The notes: generated by a model from the sequence alone, not told the origin. A stretch of 64,000 nt of DNA from Microbacterium testaceum StLB037 (GCF_008763945.1 NZ_VTQH01000002.1:95657-159656); one strand, 5' to 3'. Shown: positions 1 to 8,420, numbered from the stretch's first letter. Translations and numbers: made by a program.

Positions 1-2
1 TC

Positions 3-110
3 GCGAGCCCCGGTCCGGTCGCGAGCCCCGGTCCGGTCGCGAGCCCCGGTCCGGTCGCGAGCCCCGGTCCGGTCGCGAGCCCCGGTCCCGTCGCGAGCCC
101 CGGCACCGTC
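3..110 (+). repeat. In-frame 18-bp coding minisatellite (ASPGPV)
   Basis: Six consecutive 18-bp units start at base 3. The first four are identical in sequence (GCGAGCCCCGGTCCGGTC), the fifth has a silent change and the sixth reads ASPGTV. The array may extend upstream of the window. Decayed copies (ATPGPG, ASPGPV) continue to about base 190. Because the unit is a multiple of three, copy-number change keeps the helicase frame open. Confidence 0.9.
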
Positions 111-2165
111 GCGAGCCCCGACCGCATCGCCACCCCCGGCCCCGGCTCCGCCGCCCTCGCCAGCCCCGGCCCGGTCGCCACCCCCGGCCTCGCCACCGCA
201 CCCGAGGCGCACTCCACGCCCGCCGTCCCGGCATCCGCCCTCGCCCAGCCGGCCCCCCTCGCCGACCCGTCCCACGCCACCGCCCCCGTCGCCGACGAGC
301 CCGCGTCCGGGGCGGTCCCCGAATCCGCCCTCGACGGCGTCGAGCCCCACTTCGGCTCCTTCGCCGCCGAGCACCTCTCGCCCTCGTTCCCGCAACGTGC
401 GCCGTGGGGAACCGCCCAGCGCCTGCGCGCGTGGCAGGCCGAGGCGCTCGACCTGTACTTCGGCCTCGACGGACCCGACGGCGTCGGCAAGGGTCCCCGC
501 GACTTCCTCGCGGCGGCCACCCCCGGCGCCGGAAAGACGACCTTCGCCCTCCGCCTCGCCTCCGAGCTCATGAGGCGCCGCGTCGTCGACCGCATCGTCG
601 TCGTGGCCCCCACCGAGCACCTCAAGACCCAGTGGGCCGAGGCGGCCGCGCGTGTCGGCATCCGTCTCGATCCCTTCTTCTCCAACCGGCACGCCACGCC
701 CTCGCGGCAGTACCACGGCGTCGCCGTCACCTACGCACAGGTCGCGGTCAAGGCCGAGGTGCACCAGCGGCTGACGATGGATGCCAGGACCCTGGTCATC
801 CTCGACGAGGTGCACCACGGCGGAGACGCCCTCAGCTGGGGCGACGCCCTGCGCGAGGCCTACAACCGGGCGACTCGGCGCCTGCTGCTGTCGGGAACGC
901 CGTTCCGCAGCGATACCGCGCCCATCCCGTTCGTGGAGTACCACCCCAACGCGAAGGGCATCCGCCTCTCACGCACCGACTACGCCTACGGGTACAAGCG
1001 CGCACTCGAAGACGGTGTCGTGCGCCCGGTCTTCTTCCTCGTCTACGCCGGTCAGATGCGCTGGCGAACCAAAGCCGGCGAAGAGATGGAAGCCCAGCTC
1101 GGGCAGGACAACACCAAAGACATCACCTCGCAGGCCTGGCGCACCGCGCTCGACCCGAACGGCGACTGGATCCCCGCGGTCCTCCGCTCCGCGGATCGTC
1201 GCCTCACCGAGGTACGGGAGACGGTCCCGGATGCCGGTGGCCTGGTCATCGCGACGGACCAGACCGCCGCGCGGGCGTACGCGGCCATCCTCGAGGACAT
1301 CAGCGGCGAGAAGGTCACCGTCGTCCTTTCCGACGAGGCGGAGGCCTCGGGGCGCATCGAGACGTTCTCGAAGGGCACGACCCGCTGGATGGTCGCGGTG
1401 CGCATGGTGTCCGAGGGCGTGGATGTCCCGCGCCTCGCCGTCGGCGTGTACGCCACGAGCGCCTCGACCCCCCTGTTCTTCGCCCAGGCCATCGGGCGTT
1501 TCGTGCGCGCCCGCCGCCGCGGTGAGACCGCGAGCGTGTTCCTGCCCAACGTCCCGCAACTGCTGGCTCTGGCCGGCGAGATGGAGGCGCAGCGCGAACA
1601 CGCCCTCGACCGCGACAGCGACGCGGAAGACCAGTGGAACGCCGAAGAAGACATGATGGATGCCGCCGAGCGCGAGGACAAAGCCTCTGACGCGCTCGAG
1701 CAGGAATTCGAGTACCAGGCGCTCGGCTCGCTCGCGCACTTCGATCGCGTGATGTTCGACGGGCAGGAGTTCGGCCAGCTGGCGGTTCCGGGAACCATCG
1801 AGGAGGAGGAGTTCCTCGGCATCCCGGGCCTTCTCGAACCCGAGCAGGTGCACGAGGTGCTCATGTCGAGGGCCACGCGACAGTCGCGCCACCGCTCGAC
1901 CCGCGAGGCGACCGAGAAGGAGAGCGGCGTCGAGCCGGCGTCGGTCGACGAGGGCGGGCTTCCGGCGCCGCTGCACCGGACGCTGAAGGAGCAGCGCCAA
2001 CTGCTCAACACGATGGTCGGCCTGTACGCGCGCCAAAGCGGCGAGCCGCACGGCCTCGTGCACGCCGAGCTGCGGCGCATCTGCGGGGGTCCCGCCGTCT
2101 CGCACGCGACGGTGGCGCAGTTGCAGGCGCGCATCGACGTGCTGCGCAAGCGCGTGCATTCCTGA
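3..2165 (+). CDS. SF2 DEAD/DEAH-box helicase family protein, 5' end outside window
   Basis: Superfamily 2 helicase-like ATPase; the nucleic-acid substrate cannot be deduced. The frame is open from base 3 and no start codon with a ribosome site appears before the conserved core, so the N terminus lies upstream of the window. Order seen: hexapeptide repeats ASPGPV (bases 3-110), an Ala/Pro-rich linker to about base 390, Walker A (ATPGAGKTT, about 519-545), a DEVH box (LDEVHHGG, about 800), SGTPF (about 893), and a motif VI-like GRFVRARR near 1500. A charged segment around 1560-1720 and a C-terminal tail follow. It stands alone, with 235 nt before the next gene. The helicase core is typical of COG1061-like proteins; the repeat-rich N terminus is not part of that family and is probably disordered. 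Confidence 0.85.
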   Translation, partial: ASPGPVASPGPVASPGPVASPGPVASPGPVASPGTVASPDRIATPGPGSAALASPGPVATPGLATAPEAHSTPAVPASALAQPAPLADPSHATAPVADEPASGAVPESALDGVEPHFGSFAAEHLSPSFPQRAPWGTAQRLRAWQAEALDLYFGLDGPDGVGKGPRDFLAAATPGAGKTTFALRLASELMRRRVVDRIVVVAPTEHLKTQWAEAAARVGIRLDPFFSNRHATPSRQYHGVAVTYAQVAVKAEVHQRLTMDARTLVILDEVHHGGDALSWGDALREAYNRATRRLLLSGTPFRSDTAPIPFVEYHPNAKGIRLSRTDYAYGYKRALEDGVVRPVFFLVYAGQMRWRTKAGEEMEAQLGQDNTKDITSQAWRTALDPNGDWIPAVLRSADRRLTEVRETVPDAGGLVIATDQTAARAYAAILEDISGEKVTVVLSDEAEASGRIETFSKGTTRWMVAVRMVSEGVDVPRLAVGVYATSASTPLFFAQAIGRFVRARRRGETASVFLPNVPQLLALAGEMEAQREHALDRDSDAEDQWNAEEDMMDAAEREDKASDALEQEFEYQALGSLAHFDRVMFDGQEFGQLAVPGTIEEEEFLGIPGLLEPEQVHEVLMSRATRQSRHRSTREATEKESGVEPASVDEGGLPAPLHRTLKEQRQLLNTMVGLYARQSGEPHGLVHAELRRICGGPAVSHATVAQLQARIDVLRKRVHS

Positions 2166-2400
2166 GCCGGCGCTGCGGGGCGTTCGCGTGAGTCGCCGCC
2201 GAGCGGAGCGCTCGCGCGAACGCCGCCCGCCCCGCTGCGCGAACGCGCGCCACGGTTTCGCGGCGCCGAAATGCTGGCATCCACCCCGCAGCATCCGCGG
2301 TATTCCGCTCTTCGGAGCCCCGAAATGCTGTCAGTGTGGGCGACGCGCCCGAGGGCGGGATTCCGCCTCACTACGGTGGGGGACGACCCGAAGGAGCCCC

Positions 2401-3480
2401 GTGACGACCCCCGCCACACCCACCGCCCGCGACCGCCGCCGTTGGGCGCGCTATCTCGTCGACGAACGCGCCGAGGCGCGCGTGTATCGCGAGCTCGCCT
2501 CGCGCCGCACGGGCGAGGAACGCGACATCCTCCTCGCCCTCGCCGACGCCGAGGGCCGCCACGAGCAGCACTGGATCGACCTGCTCGGCGAGCATCCGCA
2601 GCGTCTGCCGCAGCCCGGCATCGGCACCCGCGTGCTCGCCTGGATGGCGCGGCGGTTCGGCTCGATCTTCGTGCTCGCCCTGGCTCAGAACGCCGAGGCG
2701 CGCTCGCCCTACGCCGACGAGCCCTACGCCACCCCCGCGATGGCGGCCGATGAGCGCGTGCACCACGAGGTCGTGCGCGGTCTCGCCGCTCGCGGGCGCA
2801 GGCGCCTCTCGGGCACCTTCCGCGCCGCCGTCTTCGGCGCTAACGACGGTCTCGTCTCGAACCTCGCGCTGGTGATGGGCGTCGGCGCGACCGGCGTCGC
2901 CCCGAGCTTCGTGCTGTTCAGCGGCATCGCGGGACTGCTCGCCGGTGCGCTGTCGATGGGCGCTGGAGAGTTCGTGTCGGTGCGGTCGCAGCGCGAACTT
3001 CTCGAGGCGACCGAAGAGAGCGACTTCGCCGACTCTGCCCTTCCCCATCTCGACCTGGATGCCAACGAGCTCGCGCTCGTCTACCGCACCCGCGGGATGG
3101 ACCCCGACGCCGCCCTCGACAAGGCGCGCGAGGTCGTCACCGCGGCCCGGGCGGGAACCGCGCCCGCGGCGGCGGCACCGGGCGAGTCGTCGCACGACGT
3201 CGTCGGGAGCGCGTGGGGTGCGGCCCTGTCGAGCTTCCTGTTCTTCGCCTCGGGCGCGATCATCCCGGTGCTGCCGTGGATCTTCGGCATGTCGGGCTTC
3301 GCGGCCGTCGCCCTCGCGCTCGGCCTGGTCGGCATCGCGCTGCTCGGCACGGGCGCGATGGTCGGCCTGCTGTCCGGTGCCTCGCCGCTCAAGCGGGGCC
3401 TGCGTCAGCTCGCGATCGGCTTCGGCGCCGCGGCTGTCACCTACGTGCTGGGTCTGCTGTTCGGGGTGTCGGCGGCCTGA
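2401..3480 (+). CDS. Ferritin-like domain fused to VIT1/CCC1-family metal transporter
   Basis: Predicted iron/manganese transporter of the VIT1/CCC1 family, 359 aa. A soluble N-terminal rubrerythrin/ferritin-like part (about residues 1-130) has spaced Glu/His residues (DERAEARVYRE, EGRHEQHW, DERVHHE). The membrane part follows, with the family signature FGANDGLVSNLALVMG and SMGAGEFVSVRSQ, and at least four hydrophobic segments in the C-terminal half. The GTG start is chosen because AAGGAG lies 5 nt upstream and the ferritin-like domain begins at once; an upstream ATG at 2188 in the same frame would add an unrelated Arg-rich stretch. A TACGGT sequence about 35 nt upstream could be the -10 box. 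Transport direction and metal are inferred from the family only. Confidence 0.85.
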   Translation: MTTPATPTARDRRRWARYLVDERAEARVYRELASRRTGEERDILLALADAEGRHEQHWIDLLGEHPQRLPQPGIGTRVLAWMARRFGSIFVLALAQNAEARSPYADEPYATPAMAADERVHHEVVRGLAARGRRRLSGTFRAAVFGANDGLVSNLALVMGVGATGVAPSFVLFSGIAGLLAGALSMGAGEFVSVRSQRELLEATEESDFADSALPHLDLDANELALVYRTRGMDPDAALDKAREVVTAARAGTAPAAAAPGESSHDVVGSAWGAALSSFLFFASGAIIPVLPWIFGMSGFAAVALALGLVGIALLGTGAMVGLLSGASPLKRGLRQLAIGFGAAAVTYVLGLLFGVSAA

Positions 3481-3494
3481 CCCGAGGCGCGCCT

Positions 3495-3510
3495 GCCGCG
3501 CGAGCGCGGC
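3495..3510. terminator. Short hairpin between convergent genes
   Basis: GCCGCG, loop CGAG, CGCGGC: a 6-bp GC-only stem in the 32-nt gap between convergent stop codons. No T-tract, as is common in actinobacteria. Short, so tentative. Confidence 0.4.
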
Positions 3511-3512
3511 GC

Positions 3513-4559
3513 TCAGCCCCGCGTCGCAGCCGCCACCCGCGCCGCCTCGCGCTCGGCGCCGACGTTCTTGCGCCCGGCGCGCGACCCCGCGAGCTTCGCC
3601 GCGATGTGCTCGCGCACCGTCACCGGGTCGTACAGCGCGGGGGCCTCGGGCGAGACGAAATGCGGCAGCGGGGCGATCACCGCGTCGGCGTTGCCGTCGT
3701 GGAAGAACGCCGCCGAGCGTCGGCGCTCGATCGTGCCGTTGACGACGGGCGGCTTCACCCGGTGCAGGGTCGACATCCAGCGGTCGTTCGTCAGGCGCGC
3801 GGCGACATCGCCCAGGTTGACGAGCAGCGCACCGCGGGCGGGGGAGACGTCGTTCCACGAGCCGTCCTGCCCGAGCACCTGCAGCCCCGCGACCTGGTCG
3901 GCCCACAGCACCGTGACGAGTCCGAAGTCGGTGTGCTCGCCCATGCCGGTCAGCTCCGCGCCCAGCTCGATCTCCCCGGGCGGCAGGGCGTAGTTGTTCA
4001 TGCGCAGCACGTCGATCGAGTGGTCGGTGACGTCGTCGAAGAAGTCGACCGGCACCCGCAGCGCCGCCGCGAAGATCCGCGTGAGGGTGCGCGCGACGCG
4101 ACGCGCCTCGTCGTAGTACTCCCGCACCGCGGGCTCGAAGATCCGCGTCTCGGCGGGCCAGGTGCTCTCGGCGTAGTCCGCGGAGGTCGCGGTGCTGCCG
4201 GGATACTCCGCCGCAGAGGTACCGACGTTGAACGCCTCGAAGAAATCGTTCATGCGCGTGACTGGATCCACGCCCAGGCTGTAACTCAGCGACTCGCTCT
4301 TCGGCGGGCTGTACCCGCGATTCTCGGCCGCGGGCCGCACGTACGCCTTCTTCGTCTCCAACGGCAGCGCGAAGAACTCGTCGAGTCCCTCGGTCAGCTC
4401 CGAGATGACGGCATCCGGGATGCCATGACCCACCACCTGCATGAAGCCCACGGTGCGACACGCGTGGTCGACGGCGGCGACGACCGCGGCTCGGGCATCG
4501 GGGGAGCCCGGGCCGACCCAGGCGGAGATGTCGATCGTCGGGACGGAGAAGGCGGGCAT
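3513..4559 (-). CDS. Isopenicillin-N-synthase-family 2-oxoglutarate/Fe(II) dioxygenase
   Basis: Non-haem iron oxygenase of the 2OG-Fe(II)/IPNS-like family, 348 aa, the usual length. The N-terminal DIOX_N-like region (residues 5-120) contains VPTIDISAW and VGHGIPD. The iron triad is intact: His209 and Asp211 in GEHTDFG, and His266 in STLHRV. An Arg-x-Ser pair for the cosubstrate carboxylate is present at Arg280/Ser282. Proteins of this kind hydroxylate or oxidise small molecules; the substrate is unknown. It is monocistronic, convergent with the VIT gene and downstream of the metal ABC operon on the same strand, separated by a 183-nt repetitive gap. Confidence 0.88.
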   Translation of the reverse strand: MPAFSVPTIDISAWVGPGSPDARAAVVAAVDHACRTVGFMQVVGHGIPDAVISELTEGLDEFFALPLETKKAYVRPAAENRGYSPPKSESLSYSLGVDPVTRMNDFFEAFNVGTSAAEYPGSTATSADYAESTWPAETRIFEPAVREYYDEARRVARTLTRIFAAALRVPVDFFDDVTDHSIDVLRMNNYALPPGEIELGAELTGMGEHTDFGLVTVLWADQVAGLQVLGQDGSWNDVSPARGALLVNLGDVAARLTNDRWMSTLHRVKPPVVNGTIERRRSAAFFHDGNADAVIAPLPHFVSPEAPALYDPVTVREHIAAKLAGSRAGRKNVGAEREAARVAAATRG

Positions 4560-4647
4560 GCCCCGACGCTAAGCGGCCCATGTCACACGGGTGTTTCTGC
4601 GGGGTCACGGCGATCGTGAACCACGGCGAGCGCGGTCCACGGCGAGC

Positions 4648-4711
4648 GGACCACCGCGACCGCGGCCCCCGCCGACCGCGGACCACCGCGACCGCGGCCC
4701 CCGCCGACCGC
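4648..4711. repeat. 32-bp tandem duplication in intergenic gap
   Basis: Two adjacent copies of a 32-bp unit (period 4650 to 4682) made of GACC/CCGC-rich words. Just before it a 16-bp unit beginning CCACGGCGAGCG also occurs twice (about 4621-4648). The gap runs between the dioxygenase start and the end of the ABC permease and shows no gene. Confidence 0.75.
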
Positions 4712-4742
4712 GATGCACGCGCCGGGGTCCCGGCATCCGGAA

Positions 4743-5540
4743 TCATCCGACCCGACGGCCACGCACGCGCGTCCACACCCGCGCCCCCGCGTACATCAGT
4801 GCCCCGATCGCCGTGGCGAAGAACCCGATCGGCAGGTCGGTGGTCACCGCAAGCGCGATCGACGCCCACACCGTGACGAGCGTGAGCGCCACCGACAGCG
4901 CGAGGCCTCCACCGGGAGTCCGCGCGAGCATCTGCGCGGCGGCCGGCGGCCCGATGAGCAACGCGAACATCAGCAGGGCCCCCACCATCGGCACGCTCAC
5001 CGTCGTGGCGGCGGCCACCACGAGCGCGAACACGAGGTCCACGCCTCGCACGCGCACGCCGCGCGAGGCGGCGAGGGCGGGGGAGAGGGATGCCAGCAGC
5101 AGCGGCCGCACGATGAGCGCGACCAGCGCGAGACACATCAGGGCCAGCAGACCCATGGTGAGCAGTTCGTCGGGGGAGACCCCCAGGATCTGGCCGAACA
5201 GCAGGGCGAACACCTGCGCCGAGTACTCGCGCGAGCGGCTGAGGAAGAGCGCGCCCAGGGCGAGCATCGTCACGAGCGTCAGGGCGGTGACCACGTCGTG
5301 TCGCGCCCGGCGTCCCAGCAGCACGATGCCCACCGCCCCACCCGCGGCGAAGACGCCGAGGCCCACGAGGGGGTTCACCCCGATCAGCACGGCCCCGGCG
5401 GCTCCGGCGAACGCCCCGTGCGGAACGGCGTGGGCGAAGAAGGCATTGCCGCGCAGCACGACGAAGAAGCCGACGACGCCCGCGACCACGGCCACGATCG
5501 TCCCTCCCGCCCACGCGGTCATGAGGTACGGAGCGAACAT
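4743..5540 (-). CDS. Zinc-type metal ABC transporter permease (second subunit)
   Basis: Membrane subunit of an ABC-3 (ZnuB/MntB/TroC) metal importer, 265 aa with about eight hydrophobic segments. Typical sequences are seen: GNAFFAHAVPHGAFAGAAGA near residue 30 and LLIGPPAAAQMLA near residue 190, the conserved loop that contacts the ATPase. The start ATG overlaps the stop of the preceding permease gene (TGATG at 5538-5542), so translation is coupled. It is the last gene of the four-gene operon. It is closely similar in layout to the first permease, so the channel is probably a heterodimer. Confidence 0.87.
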   Translation of the reverse strand: MFAPYLMTAWAGGTIVAVVAGVVGFFVVLRGNAFFAHAVPHGAFAGAAGAVLIGVNPLVGLGVFAAGGAVGIVLLGRRARHDVVTALTLVTMLALGALFLSRSREYSAQVFALLFGQILGVSPDELLTMGLLALMCLALVALIVRPLLLASLSPALAASRGVRVRGVDLVFALVVAAATTVSVPMVGALLMFALLIGPPAAAQMLARTPGGGLALSVALTLVTVWASIALAVTTDLPIGFFATAIGALMYAGARVWTRVRGRRVG

Positions 5541-6409
5541 CACGCCACCGCCCCTCGACGCGGCGCCGGGCGCAGGGCAGTGACGGCGCGGGCCGAAAGG
5601 TAGGTCAGGAACACCGCCGCCACGATGGTGAAGCTCACCGGCCAGCTGCTCCCTCCGAACCAGTCGAAGCTCGCGAACGACACCAGGCACCCGACGAAGA
5701 CCTGGGCCACGGCGAGGGTCGCGGCCAGCACCGCAGCGGTTCCCAGCCGCCGGGTGAACAGCAGCGCGGTCGCCGGCGGTCCGATCAGCAGAGCCGTCGA
5801 GAGGATCGCGCCGATCGACAGCGACGACAGCTGCACGGCGAGGGCGAGCGCGACCAGGAACAGCGAGCTCGCCCACCGGGTCGGCACTCCGCGGGCGGCG
5901 GCGAGGTCGCTGTCGAGCGTCTCGAGGCTCACCCACCGCCAGATGAGGGCGACGACGGCCACGGCGACGACGCCCAGTCCGACGATGACCGGGACCAGGC
6001 GTGAATCGATCGAGAAGAGGGAGCCGAACAGCACCGAGATCGCGGCGTTGCTCGAGCCGCCGATCAGGGTGTCGAGGGTGAGGAACAGGGCGGTGAGCCC
6101 CGTCCCCGCGCCGAAGACGACGCCGGTGGCGACGTCGCGCCCGGCCAGCCGCCGAGTCCCGATCGCCTCCATCACCACCGCGGAGAGCACCCCCGCGGCG
6201 ACGAAGCCCCAGAGCTGGCTCACTCCCAACAGGAACGCACCCGAGCCGCCGACGGCTCCGAGGTCGGCCAGCGCGTGACCGGCGAACGACTGGCCCCGCG
6301 TGATGGTGAACACCCCGACGATGCCCGACAGCACCGCGACCACCGTGCCGACCACGAGCGCGGTATGCACCGTCGGGCTCGCGAGAAACGCCGACAGCAC
6401 GCCGCTCAT
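5540..6409 (-). CDS. Zinc-type metal ABC transporter permease (first subunit)
   Basis: ABC-3 family permease, 289 aa. It begins with a short cytosolic lead and a first membrane helix (residues about 12-35), then GQSFAGHALADLG, the counterpart of the family's His-containing motif, and ALLIGPPATALLFT near residue 215. About eight membrane segments. ATGA overlap with the ATPase gene upstream and TGATG overlap with the second permease downstream. Two paralogous permeases with one ATPase are known in Tro/Sit-type zinc and manganese importers. Confidence 0.88.
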   Translation of the reverse strand: MSGVLSAFLASPTVHTALVVGTVVAVLSGIVGVFTITRGQSFAGHALADLGAVGGSGAFLLGVSQLWGFVAAGVLSAVVMEAIGTRRLAGRDVATGVVFGAGTGLTALFLTLDTLIGGSSNAAISVLFGSLFSIDSRLVPVIVGLGVVAVAVVALIWRWVSLETLDSDLAAARGVPTRWASSLFLVALALAVQLSSLSIGAILSTALLIGPPATALLFTRRLGTAAVLAATLAVAQVFVGCLVSFASFDWFGGSSWPVSFTIVAAVFLTYLSARAVTALRPAPRRGAVA

Positions 6410-7194
6410 GCCGTCGTCACCGCCTCGTCGGCGACGACGAACGTGCGACCGGCCGCCTCGATCACCCGCATGGGGCGCCCGTACAGCGCGCTGAGGACGT
6501 CGTCGCGCACCACCTCGGCCGGCGTCCCCACCGCCGCGCGCCCCGACGCGAGATACGCGACGCGGTCGAGCACGGGCAGCAGCAGGGTGAGGTCGTGAGC
6601 GGTCACCACGATCGCCACGCCGCTTCGCCGCCGCACCTCGTCCAGGAGCGCGACGACATCGCGAGCGCTGACCGGATCGAGGCTCGCGAGCGGCTCGTCG
6701 AGCAGAAGCAGGGCCGGTCGACGAACGATCGCGTGCGCGAGCAGCACCCGCTGCTGCTGTCCTCCCGAGAGCTCGCCCACCCGGGCGTCGGCGAACGCGG
6801 TGGCCCCCACCTGGGCGAGAGCGTCGTCGACCGCCCCGCGCAGCCGTCGCCGTGCGAGCGGGATGCCGAGCCGGGCTCCGTCCAGCCCCAGCATCACCAC
6901 GTCGCGGGCGCGCAGCGGCGCGTGCGGGTCGAGGCTGATCTTCTGTGGGACGTACCCGATGCCTGCGCGACGGTCCGGGCGCTGCACCCGCCCGGCCTGA
7001 GGGCTCAGGATGCCGAGCAGTACCCGCAGCAGCGTGGTCTTGCCCGCGCCGTTCGCTCCGATCAACCCGACGATCGCGCCCGGGGGCACGTCGAGATCGA
7101 CGCCGTCGAGCACGAGAGCACCGCCCAGACTCACCGCGACCCCCCGTGCCCGAAGGACGGCGTCGGGATCGCTCCGCGCGGAGGCCTCGTTCAC
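6406..7194 (-). CDS. Zinc-type metal ABC transporter ATP-binding protein
   Basis: ATPase subunit of the metal importer, 262 aa. Walker A GANGAGKTTLL near residue 48, Q-loop in GYVPQKISLD, signature LSGGQQQRVLLAHA, Walker B ALLLLDEPLASLDP and the switch His in VVTAHDLTLL. The GTG start at 7194 is chosen because it overlaps the stop of the binding-protein gene (GTGA) and the ABC domain starts soon after. The same frame extends further upstream only as antisense-like sequence within the binding-protein gene. Confidence 0.9.
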   Translation of the reverse strand: MNEASARSDPDAVLRARGVAVSLGGALVLDGVDLDVPPGAIVGLIGANGAGKTTLLRVLLGILSPQAGRVQRPDRRAGIGYVPQKISLDPHAPLRARDVVMLGLDGARLGIPLARRRLRGAVDDALAQVGATAFADARVGELSGGQQQRVLLAHAIVRRPALLLLDEPLASLDPVSARDVVALLDEVRRRSGVAIVVTAHDLTLLLPVLDRVAYLASGRAAVGTPAEVVRDDVLSALYGRPMRVIEAAGRTFVVADEAVTTA

Positions 7195-8128
7195 AGGTGC
7201 TCGGTCGAGGTGCCCTGGGTGACGGCGGTCTCGAGTGCTTTCACCTCGGCCAGCATCCAGTCCTGGTAGTGGTAGTTCGCGGGCATCGTCTCGTAGACAC
7301 CGACGACGGGGATGCCGTTGTCCTTCGCGAGCTGCAGATACTTGTCGGTCGTGTCGTCGGTGACCTGCTGGTTGTACAGGAACACCTTCACCTGCTTGCC
7401 GGTGAAGAGGGCGTCCTGCGTCGCGGTGTCCTGGGCCGAGGGGTCGGTGTCGTTCATGATCGCCGCCTGCAGGTTCCACGGTGTCTTGATATCGGCATCC
7501 GCGGCTTGGAGCATGAAGTCGGCGACGGGCTCGGTCACCGCCACGGGCGTTTTCGGGTCATCTTTGCGAACGAGGCGAGAGCGTCGGTCCAGCCGCTCAG
7601 AGACGCGGTGAAGGTCGCGAGGTTGGCGCGGAAGGTGTCAGCGCTGGCCGGGTCGAGCGCGCTCAGCTTGTCGGCCACCGAGCTCGCGACCGCGGGCATG
7701 GTCTTCGGGTCGTACCAGAGGTGAGGGTTCTCGGTACTGTCGGGCAGTCCCAGGACGTCCTGCGCGACGATCACCGAGCGATTCGCGTCAGGGGAGGCCT
7801 TCTCGAGATCGGTCATGAAGTCGTCGTAACCGAGACCGTTCTGCACGATGAGCTGCGCCCCCGCGACCGCCTTGGCCACGCTCGCGCTGGCTTCGAAGGT
7901 GTGCGGGTCGGTGTTGGGGTCGCTCATGATCGCCGACACGTCCACGCGGTCGCCGCCGATCTGCTGGACGACGTCGGCGTACTCGTTCTCGGCGGCGACG
8001 ACGGTGATCTTCGGACCCGTGTCGGACGTGGCGGCGGGGGCGGCGGATGACGCCGCGGTGGAGCACCCGGCGAGCACCAGGGTCAGCAGGGAGGCGGTGG
8101 CGACGACGACGGAGCGCGCTGTCTTCAT
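7191..8128 (-). pseudogene. Metal ABC transporter substrate-binding lipoprotein, interrupted by a -1 frameshift
   Basis: Cluster A-I (ZnuA/TroA-like) metal-binding lipoprotein. Signal peptide with lipobox LVLAGC (acylated Cys about residue 22), then likely metal His residues in DPHTFEAS and ENPHLWYDP. After ALASFAK the frame runs into eight unrelated residues and a stop near 7535. The other frame continues perfectly with DDPKTPVAVTEPVADFMLQ and runs to GTSTEHL at 7191. Restoring one base at the TTT (AAA on the coding strand) at 7563-7565 gives a 312-aa protein, the normal family length. A recent mutation or a homopolymer sequencing error are the simplest readings. The rest of the operon is intact and a Zur-like site precedes the gene. 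Confidence 0.85.
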
Positions 8129-8166
8129 GGAGGTCGATGTCCCTTCGACGATCGGCTCCTCGGGAA

Positions 8167-8181
8167 TGAGAACCGTTATCA
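8167..8181 (-). promoter_or_regulatory. Zur-like operator
   Basis: The 15-mer TGAGAACCGTTATCA is an imperfect palindrome (TGAnAAC, C, GTTnTCA), 39 nt upstream of the metal-binding-protein start. Its complement TGATAACGGTTCTCA resembles mycobacterial and streptomycete Zur boxes (TGAtAAcgnTTtTCA type). It implies zinc-dependent repression of the importer operon and is the main reason to call the operon zinc rather than manganese. Confidence 0.7.
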
Positions 8182-8293
8182 GGAGGGAAGCTAGAGACGA
8201 GGGCTATGGTCGGCGAAAGTCAGGGCTGTGCGTTGGCTGAACAGGCCGGCTTTCACCCGGACGAGTTCGAAGCCCTCCCGCTCCCGGACAAAG

Positions 8294-8329
8294 CGAAGAA
8301 GGCCCCGGATGAATCCGGGGCCTTCTTCG
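8294..8329. terminator. Strong 17-bp hairpin after tRNA-Leu(GAG)
   Basis: A perfect 17-bp inverted repeat (arms 8294-8310 and 8313-8329; right arm begins ATCCGGGGCC) with a two-base centre. It lies 6 nt past the tRNA 3' end on the minus strand and so probably ends the tRNA transcript. It is symmetric and could also stop readthrough from the other side. Confidence 0.8.
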
Positions 8330-8334
8330 TTCTG

Positions 8335-8420
8335 TGCGCGAGGGGGGACTTGAACCCCCACGCCCGTTAAAGGGCACTAGCACCTCAAGCTAGCGCGTCT
8401 ACCTATTCCGCCACCCGCGC
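8335..8420 (-). tRNA. tRNA-Leu (anticodon GAG)
   Basis: 86-nt class II tRNA read on the minus strand. Acceptor GCGCGGG pairs with CTCGCGC (one G-U pair), discriminator A73. The anticodon arm is CTAGC, loop TTGAGGT, GCTAG, giving GAG, which reads CUC and CUU. A long variable arm TGCCCTTTAACGGGCG and a T-arm with GGTTCAAGTCC are present. CCA is not encoded. Confidence 0.93.

Noticed and set aside
3..110. CRISPR array
   Set aside because: The 18-bp units are directly adjacent with no spacers and lie in frame inside a coding region.
2371..5514. 1,047-codon minus-strand open frame across the VIT, dioxygenase and permease genes
   Set aside because: Crosses three real genes in another frame or strand and shows only Arg/Gly-rich low-complexity text.
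7535..7570. Programmed ribosomal frameshifting in the zinc-binding protein gene
   Set aside because: No slippery heptamer followed by a stem or pseudoknot is evident, and no family precedent is known to me. A missing base is simpler.
8200..8293. Small RNA or second promoter between the Zur box and the tRNA terminator
   Set aside because: No hairpin, box or conserved element was recognisable in this stretch.
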